The notes below the pieces were generated by a model that had not been told where the DNA came from, made no database searches, and worked only from the letters and a program-made list of their open reading frames with translations. The position numbers and the translations under genes are program-made. 64,000 nucleotides of DNA from Hygrophila difformis (lineage: Eukaryota; Streptophyta; Magnoliopsida; Lamiales; Acanthaceae): positions 36,660,054 to 36,724,053 of the forward strand of contig JAOANR010000003.1 in the NCBI GenBank assembly GCA_030278955.1, read 5' to 3'. Below, one piece after another: positions 51,331 through 61,450 of this stretch (position 1 is the stretch's first letter; every line of letters starts with the position of its first letter).

Positions 51331-54300
51331 CAGTCTTGTTTCTTGTGACCCTTTCCTTGACATCAAGCACCTCGATCGGATACTCTTCGTATGTCAAGTC
51401 ATCATCTAGCTCAATCACGTCGGGTTGCAACACGTGAGTTGGGTCGTGCACATATTTCTTCAGTTGAGAAACATGGAATACGTTGTGCACTCGCGACAAC
51501 TCTGGTGGAAGTGCCAAACGATAAGCCAAGGTACCTACACGATCCAAAATCTCGTACGGACCAATGTAGCGAGGACTTAGCTTCCCTCGTTTACCGAATC
51601 GCATCACCCCCTTCATGGGCGATACTTTCAGCATGACCTTGTCTCCCACCTCTAATTCTAACTCTTGCCGCCTAGTGTCGGCGTAGCTCTTCTGCCTATC
51701 TTGCGCGGCTTTCATTTTCCGTTGAACCACCTTGATCTTGCTATTCATATCCTCAATGAGTTGCGGTCCAACAACTACCGAATCATCATCCTTCGTCCAG
51801 CACAACGGACTACGACACTTCCGTCCGTAAAGCGCTTCGAACGGTGCCATGCCTATGCTAGCGTGATAACTGTTGTTGTACGAGAATTCAATCAGCGGCA
51901 AGTGGTCTTCCCAACTTCCCTTGAATTCGAGTACACACGCTCTCAGCATGTCCTCAAGCGTCTGAATCGTGCGCTCAGTCTGACCGTCCGTCATTGGATG
52001 AAAAGCTGTGCTCATCTTGATTTGGGTTCCTAAGGCTTCTTGTAATTTAGTCCAGAAGTTGGAGACGAATCTACTATCCCGGTCTGAGATAATATCATGC
52101 GGTACTCCGTGCCTTCGGACCACATTCTCGATGTATGCCTTAGCTAGTTGATCCATCGACCAATTTTCCTTCATTGGTATGAAAATGGCGGTCTTTGTTA
52201 ACCGGTCAATTATTACCCAAATCTTATTCATTCCTCGGGGAGATCTTGGCAATCCCGAAACAAAATCCATGGAGATGCTGTCCCACTTCCAGCTTGGGAT
52301 CTCCAATGGCTTTACCAATCCTAACGGTTTGTGCCTCACTGCCTTCACCTTCTGGCAGGTTATGCACTTAGCCACAAAGTCGGCAACATCCTTCTTCATC
52401 CGCGGCCACCAATAGATTTTCTTTAAGTCCTTGTACAACTTATCCCCACCAGGGTGGACTGAATAAGGTGTACTGTGGCCTTCTTCCATGAGTTTCCTCT
52501 TCAATTCCTCGCACTTATGAGGAACGCACCATCTTCCTTTGAAACGGACACTTCCGTCTTCATGGATCACGAATCCTACCGCCTTACCTTCACCAATTCT
52601 TCCTTTGATCCTCTGGAGATTCTCGTCGTCCGGTTGGGCTTCTCGAATCTCGTCAAATACGGTAGATTCAACTGTTATGGCGTTCACTGTCTCCACCACG
52701 GTTCCATAATGGACTAGTTCAGTATCTAACTTAGCTAGGTCCATATACAGTCCCGAAGGTAGAATGAGTGTGTTCGCCGTGTGCCTCGTCTTGCGACTCA
52801 ACGCATCCGCTACGACGTTCGCCTTGCCTTCATGGTAGGCTATATCCAGATCGTAATCTTTGATCAGCTCGAGCCATCTCCTCTGCCTCATATTTAACTC
52901 TTTCTGAGTAAATATATACTTGAGGCTTTTGTGATCTGTAAACATCCGACAAGTTCGTCCATATAGATAGTGTCGCCAGATCTTAAGAGCGAACACTACC
53001 GCTGCTAGTTCCAGATCATGTGTCGGGTAGTTTACTTCGTGCGTCTTGAGTTGCCTTGATGCATAAGCAATCACTCTATGGTTTTGCATTAGCACGCAAC
53101 CGAGACCTTCCTTCGAGGCGTCGCTGTACACCTCATAATCCTCAGTCTCTGATGGCAACGCTAAAACCGGTGCTGATGTGAGTCTCCCCTTAAGCTCGCG
53201 GAATGACTGCTCACACTCAGCCGTCCAATCAAACTTCAATCCTTTCTTCAGCAGTTGGGTCATCGGTCTCGCAATTTTAGAAAAGTCCTTCACGAACCTT
53301 CGGTAGTATCCGGCTAGACCTAGGAAACTTCTTACCTCGGTCTGGTTTGTTGGTGCCGGCCAATCAGACACTGCTGATATCTTCGCCGGGTCGACTGATA
53401 CTCCTTTAGCCGATACTATATGACCTAGAAAAGCGACTTCATTCTTCCAAAACTCGCACTTAGACAGCTTCGCGTAGAGTTGATTCTTCCTCAAAAGTCC
53501 GAGTACTTGGTGCAAATGACTACTATGCTCTTCCTCATTCCTCGAGTAAACTAGGATGTCGTCGATGAATACGACTACACATGTGTCTAGTAACTCTCGG
53601 AAGACGCTATTCATGAGGTTCATGAATACTGCGGGAGCATTAGTCAGACCGAAGGACATTACGGTGAATTCGTAGTGTCCATATCTTGTTCGGAATGCTG
53701 TCTTGGGTATATCATTCTCGGCGATACGCAATTGGTGGTATCCCGACCTTAGATCAACTTTTGAAAATACCGACGCTCCTTTCAGTTGATCGAAGAGATC
53801 TTCGATCCTAGGTAGCGGGTACTTGTTCTTAATCGTCACTTGATTAAGACCTCGGTAGTCGATGCACAATCGGAGTCCGCCGTCCTTCTTTTTCACGAAC
53901 AGGACTGGATTTCCCCATGGTGATGTGCTCGGCCGAATATATCCCTTAGATAACAACTCCTCTAGTTGTTCTTTCAGCTCCTTTATCTCAGCAGGCGCCA
54001 TGCGATATGGTGCCTTCGACACCGGTTCAATTCCGGGCACGAGATCGATCGTGAACTCCACTTCTCGCTCAGGAGGCATTCCTGGGATATCCTCCGGAAA
54101 GACATCTGGGTATTCGTTCACGACGGGGATACTATCGATCTTGTTCTCCTCGCCTTCCAGATTATGCACGTAGCACGCGTACAGTTGGTATCCCTTCTGC
54201 ATGAGATTGCAGAACTTTACTGCATTTACTATCTTGGCACCCTTCTTCTGAGGCTGCGTATAGTAAATGACCTTTTTCCCGCGACTGTTCGCCAACGAGA

Positions 54301-55867
54301 TCTTTTGCTTCTGGCACTCGATGATAGCCTTGTACCTCGTCAACCAGTCCATTCCCAAAATGATGTCGAAATCCTTAAGGTCAAATTCTATGAGATTCGC
54401 AAAGAATTCAGTGTTCTTGATTACTATCGGGATCCCGTCATATCGTTTGGAACACGATACTACCTTACCCGATGGTAATTGGATTCCTAAGTTAATGTTA
54501 TTCGGAGCTGGTAGATCTAATGCAGATATAATTCTCGTGGAAATCAAAGAGCAACTCGCTCCTGAGTCAAATAAGACCTTGACAGGTACGCTTAAAGCAG
54601 TAAACGTACCTTCGATCACACCGCCTTGAGCAGCTAGGTCAGCTTGGTTTATCACGTTCAGGCGTCCTACTGGCCTCCCTTGATTTCCATGCTGGTTTGG
54701 ATTCTGAGGTGGCCTCTGTGCCTGCGGGAATCTCTGCCCTTGGTTGTCCTGCTGGTTTGGCCCGGCTGGCCTGTTGCCCTGAGGACGGTTTATCAGATCC
54801 AACCTCTTGTCAATGCGGTCCTCCCTCGTCCGGCATTCCTTTTTCAAGTGGCCTTCTCGGCCACAACGGTAACACTGGCCCGGTCTTGGGCATTCACGCA
54901 CCAAGTGCGGAATGTTGCATTCCCGGCATCTGGGTATGAAGGCGCCCTGGTTATCCGGCCTCCAACCTCCTTGGCCTCCTCGGTTGAGTTCTCTGTTATC
55001 TGGCTTCCTATGACCATCATTCCTTCCTTGGTCATTCCCCCTTCTGAAGTGATTTCCAGAGTTGTTGTTCCGGTTCTTCTTATCGAAATTGTTTAGGCCT
55101 TTGCTCGCCTCTCCATGATCCTTGCGCTTCAGCTGTTGCACTCGTGCAATTGCCACTGCACGATCGTAAACAGCTTGCAGAGTAGTGTGCTGTCCGCCAA
55201 CCAAGATCTCGCGGATGCTGAGATTCAGCCCCATCTCGAATTTCTGGGCTTTATCAGCATCGGTTGGTACCAGCCTTGAAGCGAATCTGACGAGCTCCTT
55301 AAACTTCGCATAGTATTCTTGAACTGTCTGAGTGCCTTGTCGGAGATTAATGGATTCCTCATATTTAGCAGTCTTTGTACTGAGGGGATAGAACCTTTCC
55401 CTCATCATCTCCTTAAACTCTTCCCAGAAGTAGGCATGTTCACCATTAGCAAGTCCTTCTTGGTGGTTTTGCCACCATTCATCAGCTTCTCCTCTCAAGT
55501 AGTACACAGCCACGCCAACCTTCTCATTCGCGGGACACCTGATGGCAGTAAGCAGTTTGTCAAAAGTCCTTAGCCAATCCTCCAACTTCGCGGGATCTTC
55601 CTGTCCCTCATAATGAGGCGGCTGGTAAGGGTTTACCATCGCCAGATAATTTATCCGAGCTGCTGGGGGTGGTACTGCTGCTTGAGCTCGGTTGACTTCA
55701 GCATTTCCTAGAGCAACGAGGACTTGCTCAACTGTCCTCAACCTCTCATCAAGTGCGTTGGGAACAGGGTTAGCTTGAACTCCCGGATTCGGCGGGTTCG
55801 CATCCGCTGGAGCATTAACGTTCTCATTCACTGGGATCTCAGCTCTAGGTCTCCCTCTGGGCGGCAT
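51185..55867 (-). CDS. gag-pol: Element G Gag-Pol polyprotein (open, C-terminus replaced)
   Basis: 1,560 codons from ATG 55867 (MPPRGRPR), chosen over an upstream ATG at 55924 because all gags here start this way. Residues, approximate: gag core 70-245; zinc knuckles [13 protein letters not shown] (314-326) and [14 protein letters not shown] (332-345); protease DSGAS (434-438); RT 620-815 with FIDD (767-770); RNase H 905-1015 ([13 protein letters not shown]); integrase zinc finger 1131-1171, catalytic D1201, D1262, E1298. The chromodomain is cut after ERVTRNKT; the last 48 or so residues are antisense of element E's gag. All enzyme motifs look intact. Cleavage products: capsid/nucleocapsid, protease, RT-RNase H, integrase. 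It could supply proteins to F-like elements, though loss of the chromodomain may alter targeting. Confidence 0.93.
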   Translation of the reverse strand: MPPRGRPRAEIPVNENVNAPADANPPNPGVQANPVPNALDERLRTVEQVLVALGNAEVNRAQAAVPPPAARINYLAMVNPYQPPHYEGQEDPAKLEDWLRTFDKLLTAIRCPANEKVGVAVYYLRGEADEWWQNHQEGLANGEHAYFWEEFKEMMRERFYPLSTKTAKYEESINLRQGTQTVQEYYAKFKELVRFASRLVPTDADKAQKFEMGLNLSIREILVGGQHTTLQAVYDRAVAIARVQQLKRKDHGEASKGLNNFDKKNRNNNSGNHFRRGNDQGRNDGHRKPDNRELNRGGQGGWRPDNQGAFIPRCRECNIPHLVRECPRPGQCYRCGREGHLKKECRTREDRIDKRLDLINRPQGNRPAGPNQQDNQGQRFPQAQRPPQNPNQHGNQGRPVGRLNVINQADLAAQGGVIEGTFTALSVPVKVLFDSGASCSLISTRIISALDLPAPNNINLGIQLPSGKVVSCSKRYDGIPIVIKNTEFFANLIEFDLKDFDIILGMDWLTRYKAIIECQKQKISLANSRGKKVIYYTQPQKKGAKIVNAVKFCNLMQKGYQLYACYVHNLEGEENKIDSIPVVNEYPDVFPEDIPGMPPEREVEFTIDLVPGIEPVSKAPYRMAPAEIKELKEQLEELLSKGYIRPSTSPWGNPVLFVKKKDGGLRLCIDYRGLNQVTIKNKYPLPRIEDLFDQLKGASVFSKVDLRSGYHQLRIAENDIPKTAFRTRYGHYEFTVMSFGLTNAPAVFMNLMNSVFRELLDTCVVVFIDDILVYSRNEEEHSSHLHQVLGLLRKNQLYAKLSKCEFWKNEVAFLGHIVSAKGVSVDPAKISAVSDWPAPTNQTEVRSFLGLAGYYRRFVKDFSKIARPMTQLLKKGLKFDWTAECEQSFRELKGRLTSAPVLALPSETEDYEVYSDASKEGLGCVLMQNHRVIAYASRQLKTHEVNYPTHDLELAAVVFALKIWRHYLYGRTCRMFTDHKSLKYIFTQKELNMRQRRWLELIKDYDLDIAYHEGKANVVADALSRKTRHTANTLILPSGLYMDLAKLDTELVHYGTVVETVNAITVESTVFDEIREAQPDDENLQRIKGRIGEGKAVGFVIHEDGSVRFKGRWCVPHKCEELKRKLMEEGHSTPYSVHPGGDKLYKDLKKIYWWPRMKKDVADFVAKCITCQKVKAVRHKPLGLVKPLEIPSWKWDSISMDFVSGLPRSPRGMNKIWVIIDRLTKTAIFIPMKENWSMDQLAKAYIENVVRRHGVPHDIISDRDSRFVSNFWTKLQEALGTQIKMSTAFHPMTDGQTERTIQTLEDMLRACVLEFKGSWEDHLPLIEFSYNNSYHASIGMAPFEALYGRKCRSPLCWTKDDDSVVVGPQLIEDMNSKIKVVQRKMKAAQDRQKSYADTRRQELELEVGDKVMLKVSPMKGVMRFGKRGKLSPRYIGPYEILDRVGTLAYRLALPPELSRVHNVFHVSQLKKYVHDPTHVLQPDVIELDDDLTYEEYPIEVLDVKERVTRNKTEQVPRLGHSRTRWAWWHCGQRGFVVRRMPFLPLLKPLFSFFFGSLNLA

Positions 55868-56197
55868 TCTGATGATCAAGCACGCAGAGGTTAGATTCGC
55901 GGTTAGATGAAAGTTAATAGTCAAGTTAGACTATGGTTAGAACTCAGTCTCATAGGTCCTAAGTGCTAAAGACCACTGAAATGGGCAAGGAAGGAAAGAG
56001 AAATACAAAATACGAAATTCCACTAGATAAAATGCTTAACAGCAAGGGTTACATCATGATATACTTACTAAGTTATCACTACGTAAAATGTGATAACGTT
56101 ACGACAAAGAGATGTGAATATACGAATACGCAAAATACGGAAATCAGAAATCTAAAAACAAGTAACGGAGTCCATCACAGAAAACCACACACAACCC
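55868..56197 (-). other. Element G spacer between coiled-coil ORF and gag
   Basis: 330 bp AT-rich, no ORF of note. Confidence 0.5.
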
Positions 56198-56657
56198 CTA
56201 AAGCAAATAGTCCGGAGAGTAGCCGAGCATCCTACGGTCGGCCTCTACCTCCTCGTCGGTATCAAGAGGCAGTGGAGGGTTCTCCACAACCTCCTCGGGA
56301 TCCTCCTCTTCTTCAACGTTGATGAACTCATCGGGGTCAAACTCTTCCTCCTCCTCCATCTCTGGCTCGGGGTTAAGCTGGTTTTGCAGCCCAACAATGA
56401 CCTCCTCCAACGCAAAGATGCGTCCGTGTAACATATGCACGTGGTGTCGGCAATCCTCGAATTCGGCTGCAAGAGCATCGTGGCGAGCAGCCATCTGGGG
56501 TACTCCTAATGGTCATAGCCTCCATCCTCTCCTCTATAGCCACAATCCTATTTCTATCGTTTGCGGCATCCCTAGAGATATGGCGAAGTTCGTGCGTGAT
56601 ATCCGACATGGAGCACAATAAACGCATGATGGAATCTTGTAACCTCGGGTCGGCCAT
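56198..56657 (-). pseudogene. Pre-gag coiled-coil ORF of element G, frameshifted
   Basis: Starts MADPRLQDSIMRLLCSMSDI at 56657 after TTAG. The frame is lost near 56505-56520 and resumes as AARHDALAAEFEDC, continuing through helical HMLHGRIFALEEVIVGLQNQ to a strongly acidic end (EMEEEEEFDPDEF). Combined length would be about 150 aa. Like C, F, B and H it is helical at the front and acidic at the back. Confidence 0.6.
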
Positions 56658-56905
56658 CTAATCATGCAAATTTTACATTAAGCGATATGCCACACATGAA
56701 AATAATTTTGTTAATGCACATGCTTCCCCCCAAAAATAGTACTAAGTTTTTAAGACTTGTCGAATTTGCAAGATATACTTTTCCATGGGTTTCAAAAATA
56801 AAATTCCCTTTTTCCATGGAAATAATACTCAAAATGCTTAAAAATAATATTAAATAATTTGGGCCTCTATAGTGGGCCGAAAAATAATAGCTTTAAAATT
56901 TTCGG
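56658..56905 (-). other. Element G 5' leader
   Basis: AT-rich, non-coding, resembles the leaders of B and F ('gggcctctatagtgggcc'). Confidence 0.5.
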
Positions 56906-56917
56906 GCTCTGATACCA
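56906..56917 (-). other. Element G primer-binding site
   Basis: TGGTATCAGAGC in element sense after spacer AAG. Confidence 0.9.
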
Positions 56918-56920
56918 CTT

Positions 56921-59526
56921 TGTAACACCCCGGATTTGATTTCCCAGGCCAGGGCATTACCGCCACACTTTTCTAAACAAGACCCGACCCAAGTCGAGCT
57001 CATCTAGAAAAATGCTAAGGCTAAGTTGTATCAATTTTTCAAAACAATTTAAAAACCATTCAATCATGCCCGAACTAAAATCAGAGTATCTCATGCATCA
57101 CAGTAATAATCAGTGCGGAAGCTAAAAACAAATAAAAATGGGGGCCAAACAGACGGCCAAAAACCAAAGTCCAAAGTCCAGTATTAAAGTCCAGTGCAGA
57201 AATTTAAAACAACAGTAAAATGCGACAAGTCTTTATTTTTGAGAATCCCATCCCAATGCGCCATCACTTACTCTGCGAAAAATAGGAAATAACAATTTAT
57301 CAGTACGAACGGTACTGAGTAAGTTAATGTATAGCATAACAAAATTTAAAGATTTAGAAGAGTAATAAAAAGTTGGGAAATTAATTTAACGAACGAGTAA
57401 AAATAATTTACGGGGATTTCTTTTTACACTTTACCACACCAATGTTCATTTTGATCGAGGACATCCAAACATTACCCGCTTGGGCGCTTATGTCCACAAG
57501 CTGCCGGTATCAACGATCCAGGGCCTTAGCCGTTTTGGGATCAATTACCCGCTTGGGCACTTATGTCCACAAGCCGACGGTATCCACAATGTGAGAGCAG
57601 CGGACCCTATACAGACACACTCCGGAGCCCTAGGTAACCCCTACGGATACACCTAGGAGTATAGACTCATACAATCACGCAACATAATAATATTTCCTTG
57701 GCGCCGTTTTGGCCACCAAAAAGAGGGGGCGGCCCAACGAGCCCACGCCAAGTGCACTTACCCTCCAAATTGAACATCTAACTCGATCAAAACTCACAAA
57801 GTTTCAAAATCACATTTTAATCATTACAACATATATCTACATTTCCAGAATTCATAGGATTCATCAAAGAGTAGCAATCGACTCAAAAACTACCGAAACG
57901 TACGAAACCAAATTTCACCGGTAAGACTACACTGTGGCAGTTTTCAAAATCGTATTAGGAAATGTAGTAAAACTTTGTGAAAAATTCTGAAAATTTTACA
58001 GGTGCTAGGCGACATCAAAATAAACATTTTTCCCAGAAATAGGCCTTAGCAAATTCGGACTCTAAGTCGCTCAAAAAAAATCATTTCAGAAACTTGTTTT
58101 CAAAAGGGTGCATAGGTCACTGTTCATCCGACCACAGTTTACTTAAGAATCCATAACAATTCGAAGGTTGATCCAAAAATTCTGAAATTTCACAGGAGTA
58201 AACTAGACACATAGATGAACAATTTTCATGAAGAAACTAACCATCAAAAACGACCATAGCTAGGAGAGATATGAACTACAAAACTGGACATGCTAGAAAT
58301 TTAAATCTATCACCATGTGTAGCAGAAAATACCAGATCCGTTTTCGTCGACCAAATCAAGTCCAAAAATTATGAAAATTTACAGAGGTCATCTTTAAAGT
58401 GTTAGGAACATTTTTCATTTAGACAAGTTCTTCCAAAAATGAACGGATCTTGATGAAAAACGCTGAACAATTAAAACTATTCGGATAGAAACCCTAATTG
58501 ACAGTTTTAGCGTAGGATGGAAATCGAACTCTAACTCAACGAATACTCAACCAAACACTCTAAAAATTGGTATGCACATCATTAACTTACTTCTCAAGAG
58601 TATAGTGTCGAAATCCTCTATGGTTATACTCCCAAATTCGTCCGGAACAGCCTCTCACCTCCAAGATCTACCGAATGAATCCTAATTTGAGGTGTTTGGA
58701 GAAAAACTTGATGTTAGGGCCTAGAATCCGAAGTAAAGAACAAGGGATTGGATTAGAAACCTTACCTAGACGTAGGAGAAGAGATTGGAATGCTTCCAAC
58801 TCGTCCAAGGACTCAGGAACAAGAAGAACACTCTCAAAGAACTCTCAACTCTCCAAGGAAGTCTGATTTCGGATTAGTGTGAGTGGGGGGTTTTGGTGGG
58901 TGATTAAGGATGGGAATGGGGTAATTTAGGTTCCCAAAAGGATGCTTAATACATCTTGGAAGTATGAGGGACTTAATGACAGTCCAAAACTCGAAATACA
59001 CTCCCTCAAATCCTATCCATTCCACCTAACAAACCATGGTTCAACTAATCCCCAAGTTCATGTATCCTCCAACTTACAGCCATGTAGGGGTTCTAGAAAC
59101 TTCTAGATTCGTCCAAAAGAGTTCCAATACATCCACCAACATCTGAGACATGAATGTGCATCAATTCCATGAATCAAACTCGAGTAAATGACCTCAATCT
59201 TCAAGAAACGCGTAGCAGCGTTTTGAAACGCTGCTACTGGGGTGGCGGCGCGCTGGTGGCGCGCCACCGCGCGGCCACCGCGCCACCCCAGGTAGCGATT
59301 TTTTCCTTTTTTTTTTATAATATGATTTTTGATCTTTTAAAAATCATATTTGGATTATCCGTGATTGTTGGATACTCCGATAACTCTCTTCGAGTTGCTA
59401 TCGTGCGAAAATATTTAATTCCGCTCTCCCGGAATTATTTCGGTTGCGATAGTTAAATCCAATTAATTAATTCAATTAATTAATTTTTCGGATTTAATAC
59501 TCGATGTTGATTTCTCGGGTATTACA
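56921..59526 (-). repeat. Element G 5' LTR (family A)
   Basis: 2,606 bp. In element sense TGTAATACCCGAG to GGGGTGTTACA; long stretches match solo LTR A. GC-rich block 59240-59290, donors at 58765 and 58590 (175 nt apart), the tandem pair at about 57471-57590, acceptor TTTTTCGCAG ending at 57273. Confidence 0.92.
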
Positions 59527-59630
59527 CTGAAATACCTAGCCTTGCATCTCTTTAGTAAGCCGGAGAAACCGTGTCTTACTAGGGAGGTGTGGCGTTGACA
59601 TCCCGGGTGACCAAAAACCGGAGTGTTACA
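59527..59630 (+). repeat. Element I 5' LTR, 3'-terminal fragment
   Basis: 104 bp matching 8891-8994 of the H LTR, with a small deletion in the ACATCCCG/GGTGACC stretch, ending GGAGTGTTACA. The rest of the LTR is not next to it; element G sits there. Confidence 0.88.
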
Positions 59631-59854
59631 AGTTGGTAACAGAGCCCGGCTATTTTTAAACTATTATTTTTAAACCATTATTATTTTTAAACTACTATTA
59701 ATATTTTGACTACTATTTTAAATTTTAAAGTATTATTTCCATGGAAAAAAATTTTATTTTTTAAACCCATGGAAAAATATATATATATAGTGCATAAATA
59801 TTTTTGGGGGGGAATCATCATTTGCATTTGCATATTGCATCTCTTTTATGTAGA

Positions 59855-59975
59855 GAACTTAGAATCTTGGCGAATTTCAACTTAGAATCTTGGCGAATTT
59901 CAACTTAGAATCTTGGCGAAGTTTAACTTAGAATCTTGGTGAAGTTTAACCTAGAATCTTGGCGAATATTAACTT
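59855..59975 (+). repeat. Leader tandem repeat of element I (23-bp units)
   Basis: Same unit as at 9232-9350, five copies with some divergence. Confidence 0.85.
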
Positions 59976-59995
59976 AGATCTTTTGCTTGCGCTAG

Positions 59996-60400
59996 ATGGC
60001 TAGTTAAGATATGATGCAATTGATGATCAAAATGATGAACGTTCACCTTGATTCCCAACAAACCATAGAACAAATGAAATATCGTATGGCTCAATTGGAG
60101 GCAAATCTGCACCACATAGGCAACTTAAGAGAGGCGGATCACCACCGCATAAACCAACTCGAACGCCAAGTCCAAACCCTCACTACGCAAAACCTAATAC
60201 TGAAGGAACACATTGATGCTCATGGACAGGACAGTCCCTTAAAAGCTTCTTTTAAGGGAATAAAACACAAGATTTATTCATTTAAACAAAATAAAACAAA
60301 ACATTGCGTTACTTTTAAGCCCAATCAAGCACTATGTACAAGCACATTCATAGTGGCTTGCCTAGACAATATATTACGATCTAATTTACACCGTTCGTAA
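59996..60400 (+). pseudogene. Pre-gag coiled-coil ORF of element I, broken
   Basis: ATG at 59996 is followed by TAA at codon 4 (60005-60007) where H has CAA. Downstream the H-like coiled coil is clear (MMQLMIKMMNVHLDSQQTIE, LEANLHHIGNLREADHH) up to about 60235. There the linker and acidic tail are deleted and non-coding sequence follows. Confidence 0.75.
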
Positions 60401-60404
60401 CAGA

Positions 60405-61450
60405 ATGGCACCACAAGGTAGGTCAAGGAACCAACCTGCTCCCCAAACTACTACTGAAGTGCCACCAAACGTCATCGAACCCGCTCAACCTGTAGGAGAG
60501 CAACCCCAAGGTGCGCAGGACGCCCCCGCACCGAACAATGTGGGCGATCGTCTTCGGACGATAGAGGAGGTCTTGATTGCGCTAGGGAACGTGCAAGTAA
60601 ACCAGGGCCAAGCTGCGGCGGTACCTCCGCCCCAAGCTCGCCCTAATTACTTGGCAATGGTGAATCCCTACCAGCCACCCCACTATGCTGGTGAGGAGGA
60701 TCCAGCCAAACTGGAAGAATGGATCCGAACCTTCGACAAGCTGCTGGGAGCAGTCAAATGTCCGGAAGGAGAGTGAGTGCACGTCGCTTCGTACTACTTG
60801 GGAGGCAAAGCGGACGACTGGTGGCAGGCAACTCAAGCCAAGCTGACTGAAGATGATGAGCCCTACTCTTGGGCGGAAATGATGGAACTGCTCAGGGATC
60901 GATTCTATCCCTTGAGTACTAAATCGGCGATGTATGAGGAATTCCTGTCGCTGAAGCAAGGAGGCCAAACCGTACAAGAGTACTACACTCGATTCAAGGA
61001 GCTGGTGAGGTTCGCACCAAGACTCGTACCCACGGATGCGGAGAAAGCTCAAAAGTTCGAGATGGGACTGAACCTGTCTGTTCGCGAGGTGATCGCGGGG
61101 GTACACTACCCCGATTTGCAAGCTGTGTATGACTGCGCTGTGGCAGTAGCGCACGTGCAACAACTGAAGAGAAGGGTGAGCGGAGGGTCCAGCAGGGGTC
61201 CCCAAGACAAGAGAAACCGGGACTCGAGAAGCGAGAACAACACGGGAAGGAACGAACAGCGGAGAGGGTTGAATAGGCCACAACAACCCATCAATGGGAG
61301 GAGGTTTAACCAAGAAGAACCCGTCCACCCTGCCCAAGGTGTGGACGACCCCATCTGGCGAGGGGATGCCCTCAACAGGGCGCCTGCTTCCGATGTGGTC
61401 GAATGGGTCACATTCGTCGTGATTGCCGAACGAGGATGGAGAACATAACA
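60405..61450 (+). pseudogene. gag: Element I gag
   Basis: Starts MAPQGRSRNQ. TGA at 60774-60776 inside the capsid core; the frame then continues through [47 protein letters not shown] and [14 protein letters not shown]. Near 61340-61370 the frame shifts, so the zinc knuckle (FRCGRMGHIRRDC) is read in another frame. Not functional. Confidence 0.85.

Larger units (their letters stand above)
51331..59526 (-). mobile_element. Element G: Ty3/Gypsy chromovirus lacking its 3' end
   Basis: Minus-strand element: 5' LTR 56921-59526, PBS, coiled-coil ORF (frameshifted), intact gag-pol, cut at the chromodomain. No 3' UTR, PPT or 3' LTR remains. Its LTR family equals solo LTR A. It sits in the end of an LTR of element I; right target sequence CTGAA (59527-59531) has no partner because the left side is lost. 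Confidence 0.9.

Noticed and set aside
53966..54478. Plus-strand ORFs of 80-170 aa between 51391 and 55573
   Set aside because: Shadows opposite the intact gag-pol frame of element G.
37380..59531. E plus G as one insertion with inverted LTR ends
   Set aside because: The flanking 5-mers CTAGG and CTGAA do not match, and the two LTRs are of different families.
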